A stretch of DNA of 64,000 nucleotides from F23-D06 sp002392325 (GCA_946624065.1 CAMORT010000001.1:62001-126000); one strand, 5' to 3'. Shown: positions 36,301 to 44,677, counted from the stretch's first letter. Numbers and translations: made by a program. Notes: generated from the sequence alone by a model not told the origin.

Positions 36301-36605
36301 TTGCGGATGTGGATGAAACTAAGAAGCCTCGTTTACGTGAGGTTTTTGCCCATGTCATGGCGGATGCGGAACTGCGCCCGTGCTTCGCCCAAGGTGTGCG
36401 TGTGTCGAATGAAGTGACAATTTTGGATGCGAACGGGAAAGAGCACCGTCCCGACCGAGTGGTCTTTTTCGATGACAGGGTAGTGGTGATAGACTACAAA
36501 ACTGGTAATCCGCACGAGCAATACCAAAAGCAAATAGACGAATATTGCGCATTACTGCGCAATATGGGATATGAGAATGTGGAAGGAAAATTGCTGTACG
36601 TTTAG
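33345..36605 (+). CDS. AddA/RecB-like UvrD-family helicase with C-terminal PD-(D/E)XK nuclease
   Basis: The 1086-residue protein has a superfamily 1A helicase core: Walker A SASAGSGKTT at residues 6-15, motif Ia AITFTNNASSEMKSRI, motif II FFIDEFQDTSKMQWD near 409, GDVKQAIYRFRNGD, motif V ISTIHASKGLQYPVVIL near 775 and motif VI LYVAQTRARDMLY. The C-terminal nuclease shows RPDRVV...VVVIDYKTG near 1030-1050. This is the architecture of AddA/RecB, which resects double-strand breaks for recombination. The partner (AddB-type) is not adjacent. The stop codon overlaps that of convergent prfA by 2 nt. AddA is the better label than RecB, but a Bacteroidota-specific variant is possible. Confidence 0.88.
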   Translation: MFTTYSASAGSGKTTNLVADYLSLCFHFDKRHISQHIDEHQLDLYQKILAITFTNNASSEMKSRIVQTLHIMAFKKKSSFDDGTKAIYDMVVKKLFGENPELEEDVMEQFLAVESKELLRRIIFDYARFTISTIDSFFQRVIRSSALTLDLNLNYAVQIDMDEFYLQAIDQLLNELSAESDLARRVIFLLDNAMEDTGRMDVDRVLKTTLEILYDNAEKNLDYLEILASSDEEEMRKYIQNLRKNIKTIPDILKNKLKTITQEGDVWMKKLDLNFQKNSLNKWFTKVQEDPIGNYVKCFEDFRGAKGKLFKKGSFTDDEQARIDECLPHIEDCFKRMVDVQNKWRGQYLDSEIRNKNADKLLMLNDLKLKMEEIKRQNNVFILGESNTLIYKTIQQRGFETLFDRIKFENFFIDEFQDTSKMQWDDLKPIIINNALSQSDRQVSLFGDVKQAIYRFRNGDADLFYKLLDYNRLQQDSDLRVIDKDHYEQVPLDTNYRSMKSVVEFNNEFFDYYSKELGLDKYYAEGLKQQVFFQKLGLVQVFTFTSKDKKEYKRLNRPLDKDFLDQVLNDDAIKVQDMDVLCAVEDARARGYADRDIAILCRDHKVCKRLADTMLRMGWNVVTKKSLSLGASVDVNLIIYTLQYLLHPDDSVSKSTILYHVAQLQHEHDIFANYVPKIKEAGFFEKLLAERFQKPIPREKWLAEPLFLLVKDIILYYGMQNLQSPFLVEFESYVWQYLQNYNGEISKFLMWWWQQVDNDKLPSLTLPPGQNAINISTIHASKGLQYPVVILPNTSPREKPIPVWDKVDDRKVAYVELSDKNSIGSSYEAKFVEERLGANMDELNVLYVAQTRARDMLYISAQKETKNAYGDNLKSFCTLKRDDSQDIDPQKYKPFLSIEHDEEDDRYFYLGDLDWKKPQKKNSDADQNPAVTPEMVKSDFEFGQIEMVYEPEISADDPRAEGTFVHDFLSRLSDFPQTEDAVEQCVADVDETKKPRLREVFAHVMADAELRPCFAQGVRVSNEVTILDANGKEHRPDRVVFFDDRVVVIDYKTGNPHEQYQKQIDEYCALLRNMGYENVEGKLLYV

Positions 36606-37681
36606 ACGATATCCTCTTTCAATCGTTCGGCGTTTTCGGCCACCTGCAGGGCTTGGAGCACCTCCTCAATGTCGCCGTTCATGAAGTTGGCGAGGTTGTA
36701 CATGGTGTAGTTGATGCGGTGGTCCGTGACGCGGTTCTGCGGATAGTTGTAGGTTCTGATCTTCGCGGAACGGTCGCCTGTGGATACCATGGTTTTGCGT
36801 TTGGAGGCGATTTCATCGAGATACTTTTTGTACTCCATCTCGAACAGACGGGTACGCAGCACACGCATGGCCTTTTCCAGGTTCTTGATTTGGGATTTCT
36901 CATCCTGTATGGATACCACGATGCCTGTGGGAATGTGGGTGAGGCGTACGGCGGAATAGGTGGTGTTCACGCACTGGCCGCCGGGACCGGAGGCGCAGAA
37001 GGTCTCCTTCTTGATGTCGCTCTGCTTGAGTTCCACGTCAAACTCGTCAGCTTCGGGCAGCACAACCACCGATGCGGCGGAAGTGTGCACGCGGCCCTGT
37101 GACTCGGTTTGCGGCACGCGTTGCACGCGGTGCACGCCCGACTCGTATTTCATGATGCCATAAACCCCCTCTCCGTTCACGGCAAAGTCTATTTCCTTGT
37201 AGCCGCCCACGGTGCCTTCTGTCATGGACAACACCTCGATCTTCCAACCCTTCTTGTCACAATAGTGCTGGTACATGCGGAACAGGTCGCCGGCGAAAAT
37301 GCTGGCCTCGTCGCCACCCGTGCCCGCGCGGATCTCCATTTGCGCGTTCTTGCTGTCCTGCGGATCGGAAGGCAATAACAACAAACGGATGTCCTCTTCC
37401 AATTTCTCTTTCTCTTCCATGAAATTGTCCAACTCCATCTTGGCCATCTCGCGGAACTCCTCGTCTTTCTCGTTGGCCACAATCTCCTTGGCGTTGGCAA
37501 TGTTGCCAATCACATCCTTGTACTTTTTGTACGCATCCACCACCGCCTGCAAATCCTTGTAGTCCTTGCTCATCTTGATGAATTTCTTCATGTCGGACAT
37601 GGCGTCCGGCTGGGCAATGTCCTCTCCAATCTGCAACCAACGTTGATATATGAGTTCTAATTTCTCCAGTAAATCGTTCAT
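36602..37681 (-). CDS. prfA: Peptide chain release factor 1
   Basis: RF1 ends translation at UAA and UAG codons. The 359-residue protein has the tripeptide anticodon in RVPQTESQGR at about 188-197, with PQT in place of the PAT or PVT of other RF1s. The peptidyl-hydrolysis GGQ lies in GPGGQCVNTTYSA at about 234-236; the glutamine is normally methylated. DRSAKIRTYNYPQNRVTDHR closes the domain. RF2 would have SPF instead, so assignment to RF1 is clear. It is divergent from uvrA and its stop codon overlaps the helicase stop. Confidence 0.97.
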   Translation of the reverse strand: MNDLLEKLELIYQRWLQIGEDIAQPDAMSDMKKFIKMSKDYKDLQAVVDAYKKYKDVIGNIANAKEIVANEKDEEFREMAKMELDNFMEEKEKLEEDIRLLLLPSDPQDSKNAQMEIRAGTGGDEASIFAGDLFRMYQHYCDKKGWKIEVLSMTEGTVGGYKEIDFAVNGEGVYGIMKYESGVHRVQRVPQTESQGRVHTSAASVVVLPEADEFDVELKQSDIKKETFCASGPGGQCVNTTYSAVRLTHIPTGIVVSIQDEKSQIKNLEKAMRVLRTRLFEMEYKKYLDEIASKRKTMVSTGDRSAKIRTYNYPQNRVTDHRINYTMYNLANFMNGDIEEVLQALQVAENAERLKEDIV

Positions 37682-37702
37682 AAAAAGGGGGTTTTCAAAT
37701 TC

Positions 37703-37751
37703 GGGTGCAAAATTACAAAAAATTCAGATTTTTTATGCTATTTTTGCACCC
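37703..37751. promoter_or_regulatory. Mirrored divergent promoters of prfA and uvrA
   Basis: GGGTGCAAAA (37703-37712) and TTTTGCACCC (37742-37751) are perfect inverted repeats. Each includes part of a -7 box: TAATTTTG on minus (37708-37715) for prfA and TATTTTTG on plus (37739-37746) for uvrA. The boxes are 23 bp apart, so polymerases on the two promoters would compete. Confidence 0.7.
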
Positions 37752-37774
37752 TCTTTTCGAATGCCTGCCATATT

Positions 37775-40609
37775 ATGGAAGATAACACGTATGCAGAAGA
37801 TTCACTGATAGTTACCGGCGCAAGAGAGAATAATCTCAAGAATGTGTCCGTGACTATTCCGCAGCAACAACTGGTCGTGGTTACCGGTTTGAGTGGCAGC
37901 GGCAAGTCATCACTGGCATTCGATACCATTTATGCCGAAGGACAACGCCGGTATATGGAAACGTTCTCCGCATACGCCCGCCAGTTTATCGGCCATCTGG
38001 AACATCCGGATGTGGACAAAATATCCGGACTTAACCCTGTGATCTCCATTGAGCAGAAAACGGTCAACAAAAATCCTCGTTCCACGGTGGGTACGATTAC
38101 AGAAGTATATGATTTTCTGCGACTTCTGTATGCCCGCGTGGCGGATGCCTATTCGTATAATACCGGAGAAAAAATGGTCCACTATTCCGAAAAGGAACTT
38201 ATTGACCTGATTCTGACGCAATATGATGAGCGCCACATCACGCTGTTGGCCCCTATCGTGAAACGACGCAAAGGACACTATAAAGAACTCTTTGAGAATC
38301 TGCGTAAACAGGGTTTCACCCGCGTGCGCATCGACGGCTCTATGCGCAAACTGCTCCTCAATATGCAGGTTGACCGCTATAAAATACACGATATCGAACT
38401 GGCAATCGATACGCTTAATGTCACGCAGTATTCCACGATGCGGGTGACCAATAGCATCCATTTGGCCATGAAGTTCGGCAAAGGGTCCATTATGGTGCTG
38501 GACAACGATTCAGGAGAGGTGAAGAACTATAGCAAGTTCCTCATGTGCCCTACAACCGGCATCTCATACCCTGAACCGGAACCCAACAGTTTTTCGTTCA
38601 ATTCCCCATACGGGGCGTGCGAACATTGCAGTGGCTTGGGTGTGGTGTCGGAAGTGGATGTGGAAAAAATAATCCCGGATCCCTCAAAATCTATCAAAAA
38701 CGGCGGTATCGCAGTTATAGGAGAGTATAAGAACACGCTGTTGTTCAGAGAGTTGGATGCTTTGGCCGAGAAATACCATTTCAAGTTGTCCGATCCCATA
38801 AGCGAGCTTTCGGAACAGAATTTGAATATGGTGCTGTACGGATCGCCAGAATGGTTGTATGTGAAACGCGAGTATGAGGGCCTTGCCCCGATGAAGAAAT
38901 CGTTTGAGGGTGTGGTGAACTACATTCAAACGCTCAATGCGGATAACATACCGGCTTCCATGCGCAAGTGGATCAACCAATTCATCAATATGGGAACCTG
39001 TCCGCATTGCGGTGGCACCCGCCTGAAAAAAGAAGCGCTCTATTTCCGATTGGACGGCAAGAACATCGCCGAACTGGCTCACATGGACATCTCGGAACTG
39101 GCAGATTGGATTAAGGAATTGCCCAAGAAACTCGATCCCGCCAAAAAGCGTATCGCCTCCGAAATTATTCGTGAGATTTCGTTCCGACTGAACTTCCTTT
39201 GCAATGTGGGCATTCAGTACTTGTCGTTGGACCGTTCCGCGGCGTCGCTCTCCGGTGGAGAGGCGCAACGCATCCGCCTGGCCACCCAAATCAGTTCCCA
39301 ACTGGTGAATGTGATGTATATTCTGGACGAACCGAGCATCGGTCTCCATCAGCGCGACAACCATCTCCTTATCCAATCGCTGAAGGATTTGCGCGACTTG
39401 GGAAACTCGGTGATTGTGGTGGAGCACGATCGCGACATGATGCAAGCCGCCGACTATATTGTGGATATCGGTCCTGCGGCAGGCGAGCGGGGAGGTGAAG
39501 TGATGGCCAGCGGCTCGTATGAGGATATTTTGAAAGCGGATACCCTTACCGCAGATTATCTGAACGGAAAAAAGAAGATAGAAGTGCCTGCGGTACGCCG
39601 CTCAGGGAATGGGAATTTTCTGACTTTGATTGGCGCTAACGGCAACAACCTCAAAAATGTTACGGTGCAATTCCCTTTGGGAACCTTGATCTGTGTGACC
39701 GGTGTTTCGGGAAGTGGAAAATCAACATTGATTAATGAGACACTGTATCCGATTCTGAATCAATATGTTTACCGTTCGGAAAAGAAACCGTTGGAATATG
39801 CGGAAATTGACGGTTTGGAATATATTGACAAAATTATAGAAATAAACCAACAACCCATTGGCCGCACACCACGTTCCAACCCGGCCACCTATGTGGGGGT
39901 GTTTGATGATATACGCCGATTGTTTGCCGATATGCCCGAATCCAAAATCCGGGGCTACAAGCCCGGTCGCTTCTCCTTCAATGTGTCCGGCGGACGCTGC
40001 GAGGAGTGCAAGGGTGCTGGTGTGCAAACCATCGAGATGAACTTCCTGCCAGATGTGTATGTGACCTGTGAGAAGTGTAATGGAAAACGATATAATAGTG
40101 AGACACTGGAAGTTAGGTACAAGGGAAAATCCATTAACGATATTCTGGAAATGGATATTGAACATGCGATTCCCTTCTTTGAGAATATTCCGTCCATTGT
40201 AGGCCCACTGCAAACCATGGCCGATGTGGGTCTCGGTTACCTACGCCTCGGACAATCCTCCACCACACTCTCTGGCGGCGAAGCGCAACGCGTGAAACTG
40301 GCGGCGGAACTTTCGAAAAAAGAGACCGGACAAACCGTCTATATTTTGGATGAGCCTACAACCGGCCTTCATTTCCATGATATCGCCATTTTGATGGATG
40401 TGCTCAACAAACTGGTGGACAGAGGCAATACGGTGATTGTGATTGAACACAACATGGATGTGATTAAGATGGCCGACTGGATTATCGACATGGGTCCCGA
40501 GGGAGGTCGCTCCGGCGGTGAACTGCTGGCCGAAGGCACACCCGAACAGATTGTGGATAAAGGAGTTGGCTATACCGCTGAATTTTTGGCTAAAGAACTT
40601 GCCCTATGA
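37775..40609 (+). CDS. uvrA: UvrABC excinuclease subunit A
   Basis: UvrA finds bulky DNA lesions and loads UvrB in nucleotide excision repair. The 944-residue protein has two ABC ATPase modules. The first has Walker A GLSGSGKSSLAFD near 37-49 and signature LSGGEAQRIRLATQ near 492. The second has Walker A GVSGSGKSTL near 642 and signature LSGGEAQRVKLAAEL near 832. Zinc-binding CxxC pairs include CEHCSGLG, CPHCGGTR, and CEECKGAG with CEKCNGKRY around 741-770. All key residues are present. The stop codon overlaps the agmatinase start (ATGA), implying coupled translation. Confidence 0.98.
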   Translation: MEDNTYAEDSLIVTGARENNLKNVSVTIPQQQLVVVTGLSGSGKSSLAFDTIYAEGQRRYMETFSAYARQFIGHLEHPDVDKISGLNPVISIEQKTVNKNPRSTVGTITEVYDFLRLLYARVADAYSYNTGEKMVHYSEKELIDLILTQYDERHITLLAPIVKRRKGHYKELFENLRKQGFTRVRIDGSMRKLLLNMQVDRYKIHDIELAIDTLNVTQYSTMRVTNSIHLAMKFGKGSIMVLDNDSGEVKNYSKFLMCPTTGISYPEPEPNSFSFNSPYGACEHCSGLGVVSEVDVEKIIPDPSKSIKNGGIAVIGEYKNTLLFRELDALAEKYHFKLSDPISELSEQNLNMVLYGSPEWLYVKREYEGLAPMKKSFEGVVNYIQTLNADNIPASMRKWINQFINMGTCPHCGGTRLKKEALYFRLDGKNIAELAHMDISELADWIKELPKKLDPAKKRIASEIIREISFRLNFLCNVGIQYLSLDRSAASLSGGEAQRIRLATQISSQLVNVMYILDEPSIGLHQRDNHLLIQSLKDLRDLGNSVIVVEHDRDMMQAADYIVDIGPAAGERGGEVMASGSYEDILKADTLTADYLNGKKKIEVPAVRRSGNGNFLTLIGANGNNLKNVTVQFPLGTLICVTGVSGSGKSTLINETLYPILNQYVYRSEKKPLEYAEIDGLEYIDKIIEINQQPIGRTPRSNPATYVGVFDDIRRLFADMPESKIRGYKPGRFSFNVSGGRCEECKGAGVQTIEMNFLPDVYVTCEKCNGKRYNSETLEVRYKGKSINDILEMDIEHAIPFFENIPSIVGPLQTMADVGLGYLRLGQSSTTLSGGEAQRVKLAAELSKKETGQTVYILDEPTTGLHFHDIAILMDVLNKLVDRGNTVIVIEHNMDVIKMADWIIDMGPEGGRSGGELLAEGTPEQIVDKGVGYTAEFLAKELAL

Positions 40610-41466
40610 TAAAAAAGATGTCGCAATTTTTGGATATGGATGATGTGCTCTACCAGTTGGAACGCGCCCGCTATGTCTTGTTGCCTGTTTCATACGACGG
40701 GACCAGCACCTTTGTGAAGGGCGCCGACAAAGGGCCGCAAGCCATTCTGGACGCGTCCGACAGTTTGGAACTTTACGACGTGCAATATGCTATGGAAGCC
40801 TGCAACGCCGGAATCCATACGGATCATTATGGCTATGATTTTTCTTCCCCGGATACGATGGTGGCATCCGTTTGTAGAAGGGTCCGTCATTTTCTGGAGC
40901 AGAAAAAGTTTCCCATACTGTTAGGCGGTGAGCATTCTGTCTCGGTGGGCGCCATCCGTGCGCTGAGCGAGCAATTTGAGAATCTGACCGTGCTGCAGAT
41001 TGATGCGCACGCCGATTTGCGTGACGAGTATCACGACTCCATATACAACCACGCTTGTGTGATGCGCCGCGCGCAGGACTATGCCCGTGTGGTGCAGGTG
41101 GGCATCCGCAATGTGTGTACGGAGGAGATGCACAACCTCGTGCCCGAAAATGTCTTCTATGCGCACGACATCTACGATAATGACCTTTGGATGGATAAGG
41201 CGGTGGAGCGGCTCACAGACAATGTCTATGTCACCTTCGATTTGGATGGTCTGGATCCCTCCGTTTTGCCAGCTACCGGAACTCCGCTGCCGGGAGGTTT
41301 GCAATGGTATCCAACCCTGAAATTTTTGGACAAGGTGTTCCGCCAGCGCCATGTGGTAGGCTTCGATGTGGTGGAACTCTGCCCGCAGGCTGATAGCAAA
41401 GTGTCGGATGTCTTGGCCGCCACACTGGTCTATAAAATGATCAATATGAATGAAAAATACAAATAA
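40606..41466 (+). CDS. speB: Agmatinase (ureohydrolase family)
   Basis: The 286-residue ureohydrolase should cleave agmatine to putrescine and urea. The dinuclear manganese site is complete: the histidine in GGEHSVSVG near residue 110, DAHADLRDEY near 134-143 and DLDGLDPSVLPATGTP near 212-227. The SVLPATGTP-PGG segment fits agmatinase better than arginase or formimidoylglutamase. Its ATG overlaps the uvrA stop, so it is expressed from the uvrA transcript. A speA-type arginine decarboxylase is not in the window. An arginase-like or guanidinase activity cannot be excluded from motifs alone. Confidence 0.88.
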   Translation: MIKKMSQFLDMDDVLYQLERARYVLLPVSYDGTSTFVKGADKGPQAILDASDSLELYDVQYAMEACNAGIHTDHYGYDFSSPDTMVASVCRRVRHFLEQKKFPILLGGEHSVSVGAIRALSEQFENLTVLQIDAHADLRDEYHDSIYNHACVMRRAQDYARVVQVGIRNVCTEEMHNLVPENVFYAHDIYDNDLWMDKAVERLTDNVYVTFDLDGLDPSVLPATGTPLPGGLQWYPTLKFLDKVFRQRHVVGFDVVELCPQADSKVSDVLAATLVYKMINMNEKYK

Positions 41467-41502
41467 TTCATTATTAACATAATAATCTTTTTTTTTGGAA
41501 AA

Positions 41503-42192
41503 ATGAAAAAGTTATACGTAATGATTATGCTGTGTCTGTTTTGCCTGACAACAGCTTTCGCCCAAAATTCAAAATCAGGGCTTTCTTTCCAATTTGGTGC
41601 TATTCTTCCGTCCGCTCAGTTTGATGAGTATCCGGCTTTGTCCTGGCCTCTCCCAGGTGCTTTCCAATTTGATTTTTCGAATGCTGGCGGCGCCATGCTC
41701 GGAGCTTCTTTTGGAATAAAATATACCTATACATTCAACAAAACTGCCCTTGAAGGCAAAGGTCTTGGAATCTTCATCTCTGCTGATGGTATGTGGAACG
41801 CTCTCCAGAAGGACATCCGCAATGAGTATGACAAAATAAATATGACCAAACCTATGTATGTGAATATTCCTATCATGGTGGGTATTAATTACACGACACA
41901 GTTTAGCAAATCGTTCGGATTTTGGGCAGAGGGTGGTATTGGCGCCGACCTTCTGATTAAAACTCCCGAAGGAATAAAAGACCATATGATCAACTATAAA
42001 ATGAGTGCTGAATTTGCCGTTGAAGCAGGCGCAGGCATTATTTTAGGCCGTACCGTTAGCCTGGGTGCGCATTACTATTGGATGGGGAATCACGACATTT
42101 TCATGAAAACGAATACGGACATCCCGGCTTTAAACCCATCAACTCCTATGAAAGTGGGCGTTTGGGCGTTTAAATTAGGGTTCCATTTCTAG
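41503..42192 (+). CDS. Outer-membrane beta-barrel family protein (hypothetical)
   Basis: The 229-residue product has a clear signal peptide (MKKLYVMIMLCLFCLTTAFAQ) and then alternating amphipathic beta strands typical of an eight- to ten-strand outer-membrane barrel (for example LSFQFGAILPSAQ, MLGASFGIKYTYTF, YVNIPIMVGINYTTQF, WAEGGIGADLLI), ending in VWAFKLGFHF with a terminal phenylalanine. It resembles the broad porin-like or PorT-like group of Bacteroidota barrels, but I cannot name a family. The upstream 36-nt spacer is AT-rich (TTATTAACATAATAA then a T run). Function unknown. Confidence 0.8.
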   Translation: MKKLYVMIMLCLFCLTTAFAQNSKSGLSFQFGAILPSAQFDEYPALSWPLPGAFQFDFSNAGGAMLGASFGIKYTYTFNKTALEGKGLGIFISADGMWNALQKDIRNEYDKINMTKPMYVNIPIMVGINYTTQFSKSFGFWAEGGIGADLLIKTPEGIKDHMINYKMSAEFAVEAGAGIILGRTVSLGAHYYWMGNHDIFMKTNTDIPALNPSTPMKVGVWAFKLGFHF

Positions 42193-42228
42193 TTCTCCCT
42201 TTCACCCCCTTCATCTCATGAACCCCTT
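42193..42228. repeat. Short C-rich intergenic phrase
   Basis: CCCTTTCACCCCCTTCATC and GAACCCCTTTTACCC fill the convergent spacer between the barrel gene and lplA. They resemble the tract at 3484-3590. Confidence 0.35.
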
Positions 42229-43212
42229 TTACCCTAATAGCCCTAACAATTCCTCATTGCTCACTCCGTTGAAATATTGTTGAATATCTATATTACACAG
42301 AACCTCCTTCAAAGCGGTTTCTGTATGTTTAATCCCGATGAGTTTTCCAATTAGCTCGTCGGGATTTTTTTGCGAGAAGAAATCGCCGAAGAACCGTACA
42401 TCATGGACAACGCCGTTTTTCACATCCATCATCACTTGCACAGTGCCTCCCTGTGTGCGTAACTTTCTGTTAATGGAATATTTGGGTGATATTCCGTAGT
42501 TCCACTCCCAGGTGGAGAATTTTTCATCGGCGCGCTTTCTGATGATGGTTTCCTCCTGTGGTGTGAGCGGTTCGATGCGGCTGCCAGGCTGGTGTTTCAA
42601 AATAAAATCCATCAGATAATCTTTGAACTCCAATACGGACATGGATGTTTTCAGGTGCTCCGAAATGTTGGTCACTCGGCTCCGGACGGATTTTACGGCT
42701 TTGTCTTTGAACTTCTCGGGATCCACCCGCAAGGCCTCCGCCAAATGGTTTTGGATGGTGGAAAATAGCAATGTGCCGTGCTCCAGCACCCGATTTTCGT
42801 GGAAAACCATGGCGTTTCCTGAGATTTTCTTGTCGTGCACCACCAGGTCGTTGCGCCCCGAAAATGTGGCGGGCACATCCAGCGATTGTAGCGCATCCAC
42901 GATGGGTTGCAAAAATCTCACAAAATTGATTTCCTTCTCTTCCGGCTCAACATTCCGAATAAAGGAGAAGTTGAGGTTGCCTAAATCGTGAAACACAGCC
43001 CCACCACCCGTAAGCCGGCGCGCAATAGTGATATTATGCTCTTTCACATACGCCTCGTTAATCTCGGCCAATGTGTTTTGATGCCGGCCAATGATGACGG
43101 AATCCGCATTCTGCCATAGCATGAAAATATCTTCCTGCGACTGTGTCAGCAGGTACTCTTCTGTCGCCAGATTGATGTAGGGCGATTGGGTGGGCAGCCA
43201 AATATAACGCAT
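42229..43212 (-). CDS. lplA: Lipoate-protein ligase A
   Basis: LplA attaches lipoate to 2-oxoacid dehydrogenase or GcvH domains through lipoyl-AMP. From the ATG at 43212 the protein has 327 residues, opening MRYIWLPTQSPYINLATEEYLL. It has the adenylate-binding RRLTGGGAVFHD at 65-76 and the VVHDKKISGNAM segment with the catalytic lysine near 128. A C-terminal accessory domain (about 250-327) is present, as in full-length LplA. The frame extends 40 codons further upstream, through the rubrerythrin terminator hairpin into the rubrerythrin gene, with no homologous sequence, so I reject that extension. Confidence 0.94.
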   Translation of the reverse strand: MRYIWLPTQSPYINLATEEYLLTQSQEDIFMLWQNADSVIIGRHQNTLAEINEAYVKEHNITIARRLTGGGAVFHDLGNLNFSFIRNVEPEEKEINFVRFLQPIVDALQSLDVPATFSGRNDLVVHDKKISGNAMVFHENRVLEHGTLLFSTIQNHLAEALRVDPEKFKDKAVKSVRSRVTNISEHLKTSMSVLEFKDYLMDFILKHQPGSRIEPLTPQEETIIRKRADEKFSTWEWNYGISPKYSINRKLRTQGGTVQVMMDVKNGVVHDVRFFGDFFSQKNPDELIGKLIGIKHTETALKEVLCNIDIQQYFNGVSNEELLGLLG

Positions 43213-43217
43213 AGTGT

Positions 43218-43247
43218 AAAAAAAAACGGGCGCACCGAAGTGCGCCC
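43218..43247 (-). terminator. Intrinsic terminator after the rubrerythrin gene
   Basis: Read on the minus strand, GGGCGCAC-TTCG-GTGCGCCC forms an eight-pair GC-rich stem with a UUCG tetraloop, followed by G and nine T residues. It lies 11 nt after the rubrerythrin stop and just before lplA. Confidence 0.92.
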
Positions 43248-43258
43248 TATCAAGGTTT

Positions 43259-43807
43259 TTATTTCTTGAAATATCGGTTGAAAAGACCTTGGAAACCTTG
43301 GCCGTGACGGGCCTCGTCTTTGGCCATCTCATGAACGGTGTCGTGAATGGCGTCCCAGTTCATCTCCTTAGCGCGTTTGGCGATGCGCATCTTGTCAGCG
43401 CAGGCGCCGCTTTCAGCCATCATGCGCTTCTCCAAGTTGGTCTTGGTGTCCCAAACCACCTCGCCGAGCAGCTCGGCGAATTTGGCGCAGTGCTCGGCCT
43501 CTTCGAAAGCGTAGCGTTTGAAGGCCTCGGCAATTTCAGGATAACCTTCGCGGTCGGCTTGGCGACTCATGGCCAGATACATGCCCACTTCCGTGGCCTC
43601 GCCCATGAAATGCGCGTTGAGGTCCTTGATCATCTCTTCGTCAGATGTTTTGGCAACGCCAATAACATGTTCGGTAGCCCAAGAGAGTTCACCGTCTTCT
43701 TTCACTTCTTCGAATTTCTCGGCAGGTTGGCCGCATTGCGGACATTTTGCGGGCGGAGTGTCACCCTCGTGCACATAACCGCAAACTTTGCATACGAATT
43801 TTTTCAT
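43259..43807 (-). CDS. Reverse-type rubrerythrin (rubredoxin domain first)
   Basis: Rubrerythrins reduce hydrogen peroxide in anaerobes using electrons from rubredoxin, ferredoxin or NAD(P)H. In this 182-residue protein the rubredoxin-like FeS4 site is N-terminal (cysteines 6, 9, 22 and 25: CKVCGY, CPQCGQ). The diiron four-helix domain follows with its glutamate/histidine ligands (NAHFMGEATEVGMY, FEEAEHCAKFAELL, and HEMAKDEARHGQGF). That domain order defines reverse rubrerythrin. It has its own terminator. With the flavo-diiron protein and peroxidase elsewhere in the window it supports an anaerobic, oxygen-exposed lifestyle. Confidence 0.94.
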   Translation of the reverse strand: MKKFVCKVCGYVHEGDTPPAKCPQCGQPAEKFEEVKEDGELSWATEHVIGVAKTSDEEMIKDLNAHFMGEATEVGMYLAMSRQADREGYPEIAEAFKRYAFEEAEHCAKFAELLGEVVWDTKTNLEKRMMAESGACADKMRIAKRAKEMNWDAIHDTVHEMAKDEARHGQGFQGLFNRYFKK

Positions 43808-43868
43808 TTTTTTCGATTTTGTTGTTGTTTAATAATTTGATGTTAACGAATCACTCTTTCCCGTGTGT

Positions 43869-44657
43869 TCACCCTTCTTTCGTAAGGTTCTCCAACAGCA
43901 GTTGGCGTAGGGTGGAGGAACTGATGTCGCGGATAAGCTGGCCGTTTTTGCAAAGGGAGATGGCGCCGGTTTGCTCGGAAACCACCACCGCCAACGCGTC
44001 CGTCATTTCCGTGGACCCCAAGGCCGAACGGTGGCGCAAACCTGCGCTTTGGGGCAGGTCAGAGCTTTTGGACACGGGCAGAATACAGCGTGCGGCTACA
44101 ATCCGATGATCCTTAATGATGACAGCGCCATCGTGCAAAGGACTGTTTTTGAAGAAGATATTCTCCAAAAGTTCGGGCGTGGGTACCGCGTCGATGACTT
44201 TGCCGGTGCTGATAAACTCGTCCAACGGGGTCTTGCGGGCGAAAATGATCAGTGCGCCGGTCATGTTGTCCGACATGTGGTGACATGCCTCGCGTACCGC
44301 CTCCACTTCGTCAAGAAAAGCACTCGACTTCTCCTGTTTGCCGAATTTGTCGCTGAAAAAATGCAACAGACGACCGTCGCCGATGTACAGCAGAAACTTT
44401 CGGATCTCGGGTGCGAATAGGATGATAACCGCCAGAATGCCCACATTGATCAATTCTCCCAACAGTTCAGAAAGCATGGTGAAATGGAAAAATTCCACCA
44501 CTTTCCAAATCACATAAAAGACGACAATCATCCAAAACAGCTTCACAGCCGCTGTGCCCTTGGTCAGTCGGTACAACTGGTACAGCACCAAGGCCACGAT
44601 GAGGATGTCGATGGCGTCAATAATACGGAAGTTAATGAAACTCAGCGCTTCTGGCAT
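43869..44657 (-). CDS. cdaA: Diadenylate cyclase CdaA (c-di-AMP synthase)
   Basis: CdaA makes cyclic di-AMP from two ATP at the membrane. The 262-residue protein has three predicted helices at about 12-30, 38-57 and 68-90, then a DAC domain. The catalytic motifs are DGA at 176-178 (NSPLHDGAVII) and RHR at 208-210 (AGLRHRSALG). No CdaR or GlmM gene is adjacent. It lies 20 nt downstream of ptb and is probably cotranscribed with it. In Bacteroidota cdaA often neighbours folP, which is absent here. Confidence 0.95.
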   Translation of the reverse strand: MPEALSFINFRIIDAIDILIVALVLYQLYRLTKGTAAVKLFWMIVVFYVIWKVVEFFHFTMLSELLGELINVGILAVIILFAPEIRKFLLYIGDGRLLHFFSDKFGKQEKSSAFLDEVEAVREACHHMSDNMTGALIIFARKTPLDEFISTGKVIDAVPTPELLENIFFKNSPLHDGAVIIKDHRIVAARCILPVSKSSDLPQSAGLRHRSALGSTEMTDALAVVVSEQTGAISLCKNGQLIRDISSSTLRQLLLENLTKEG

Positions 44658-44677
44658 GTTTGTGACAAGTTAGGGTT

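Noticed and set aside
41467..41502. Possible terminator or promoter TTATTAACATAATAA followed by a T run before the beta-barrel gene
   Set aside because: The stem is short and entirely AT, too weak to call as a terminator, and no TAnnTTTG box is present.
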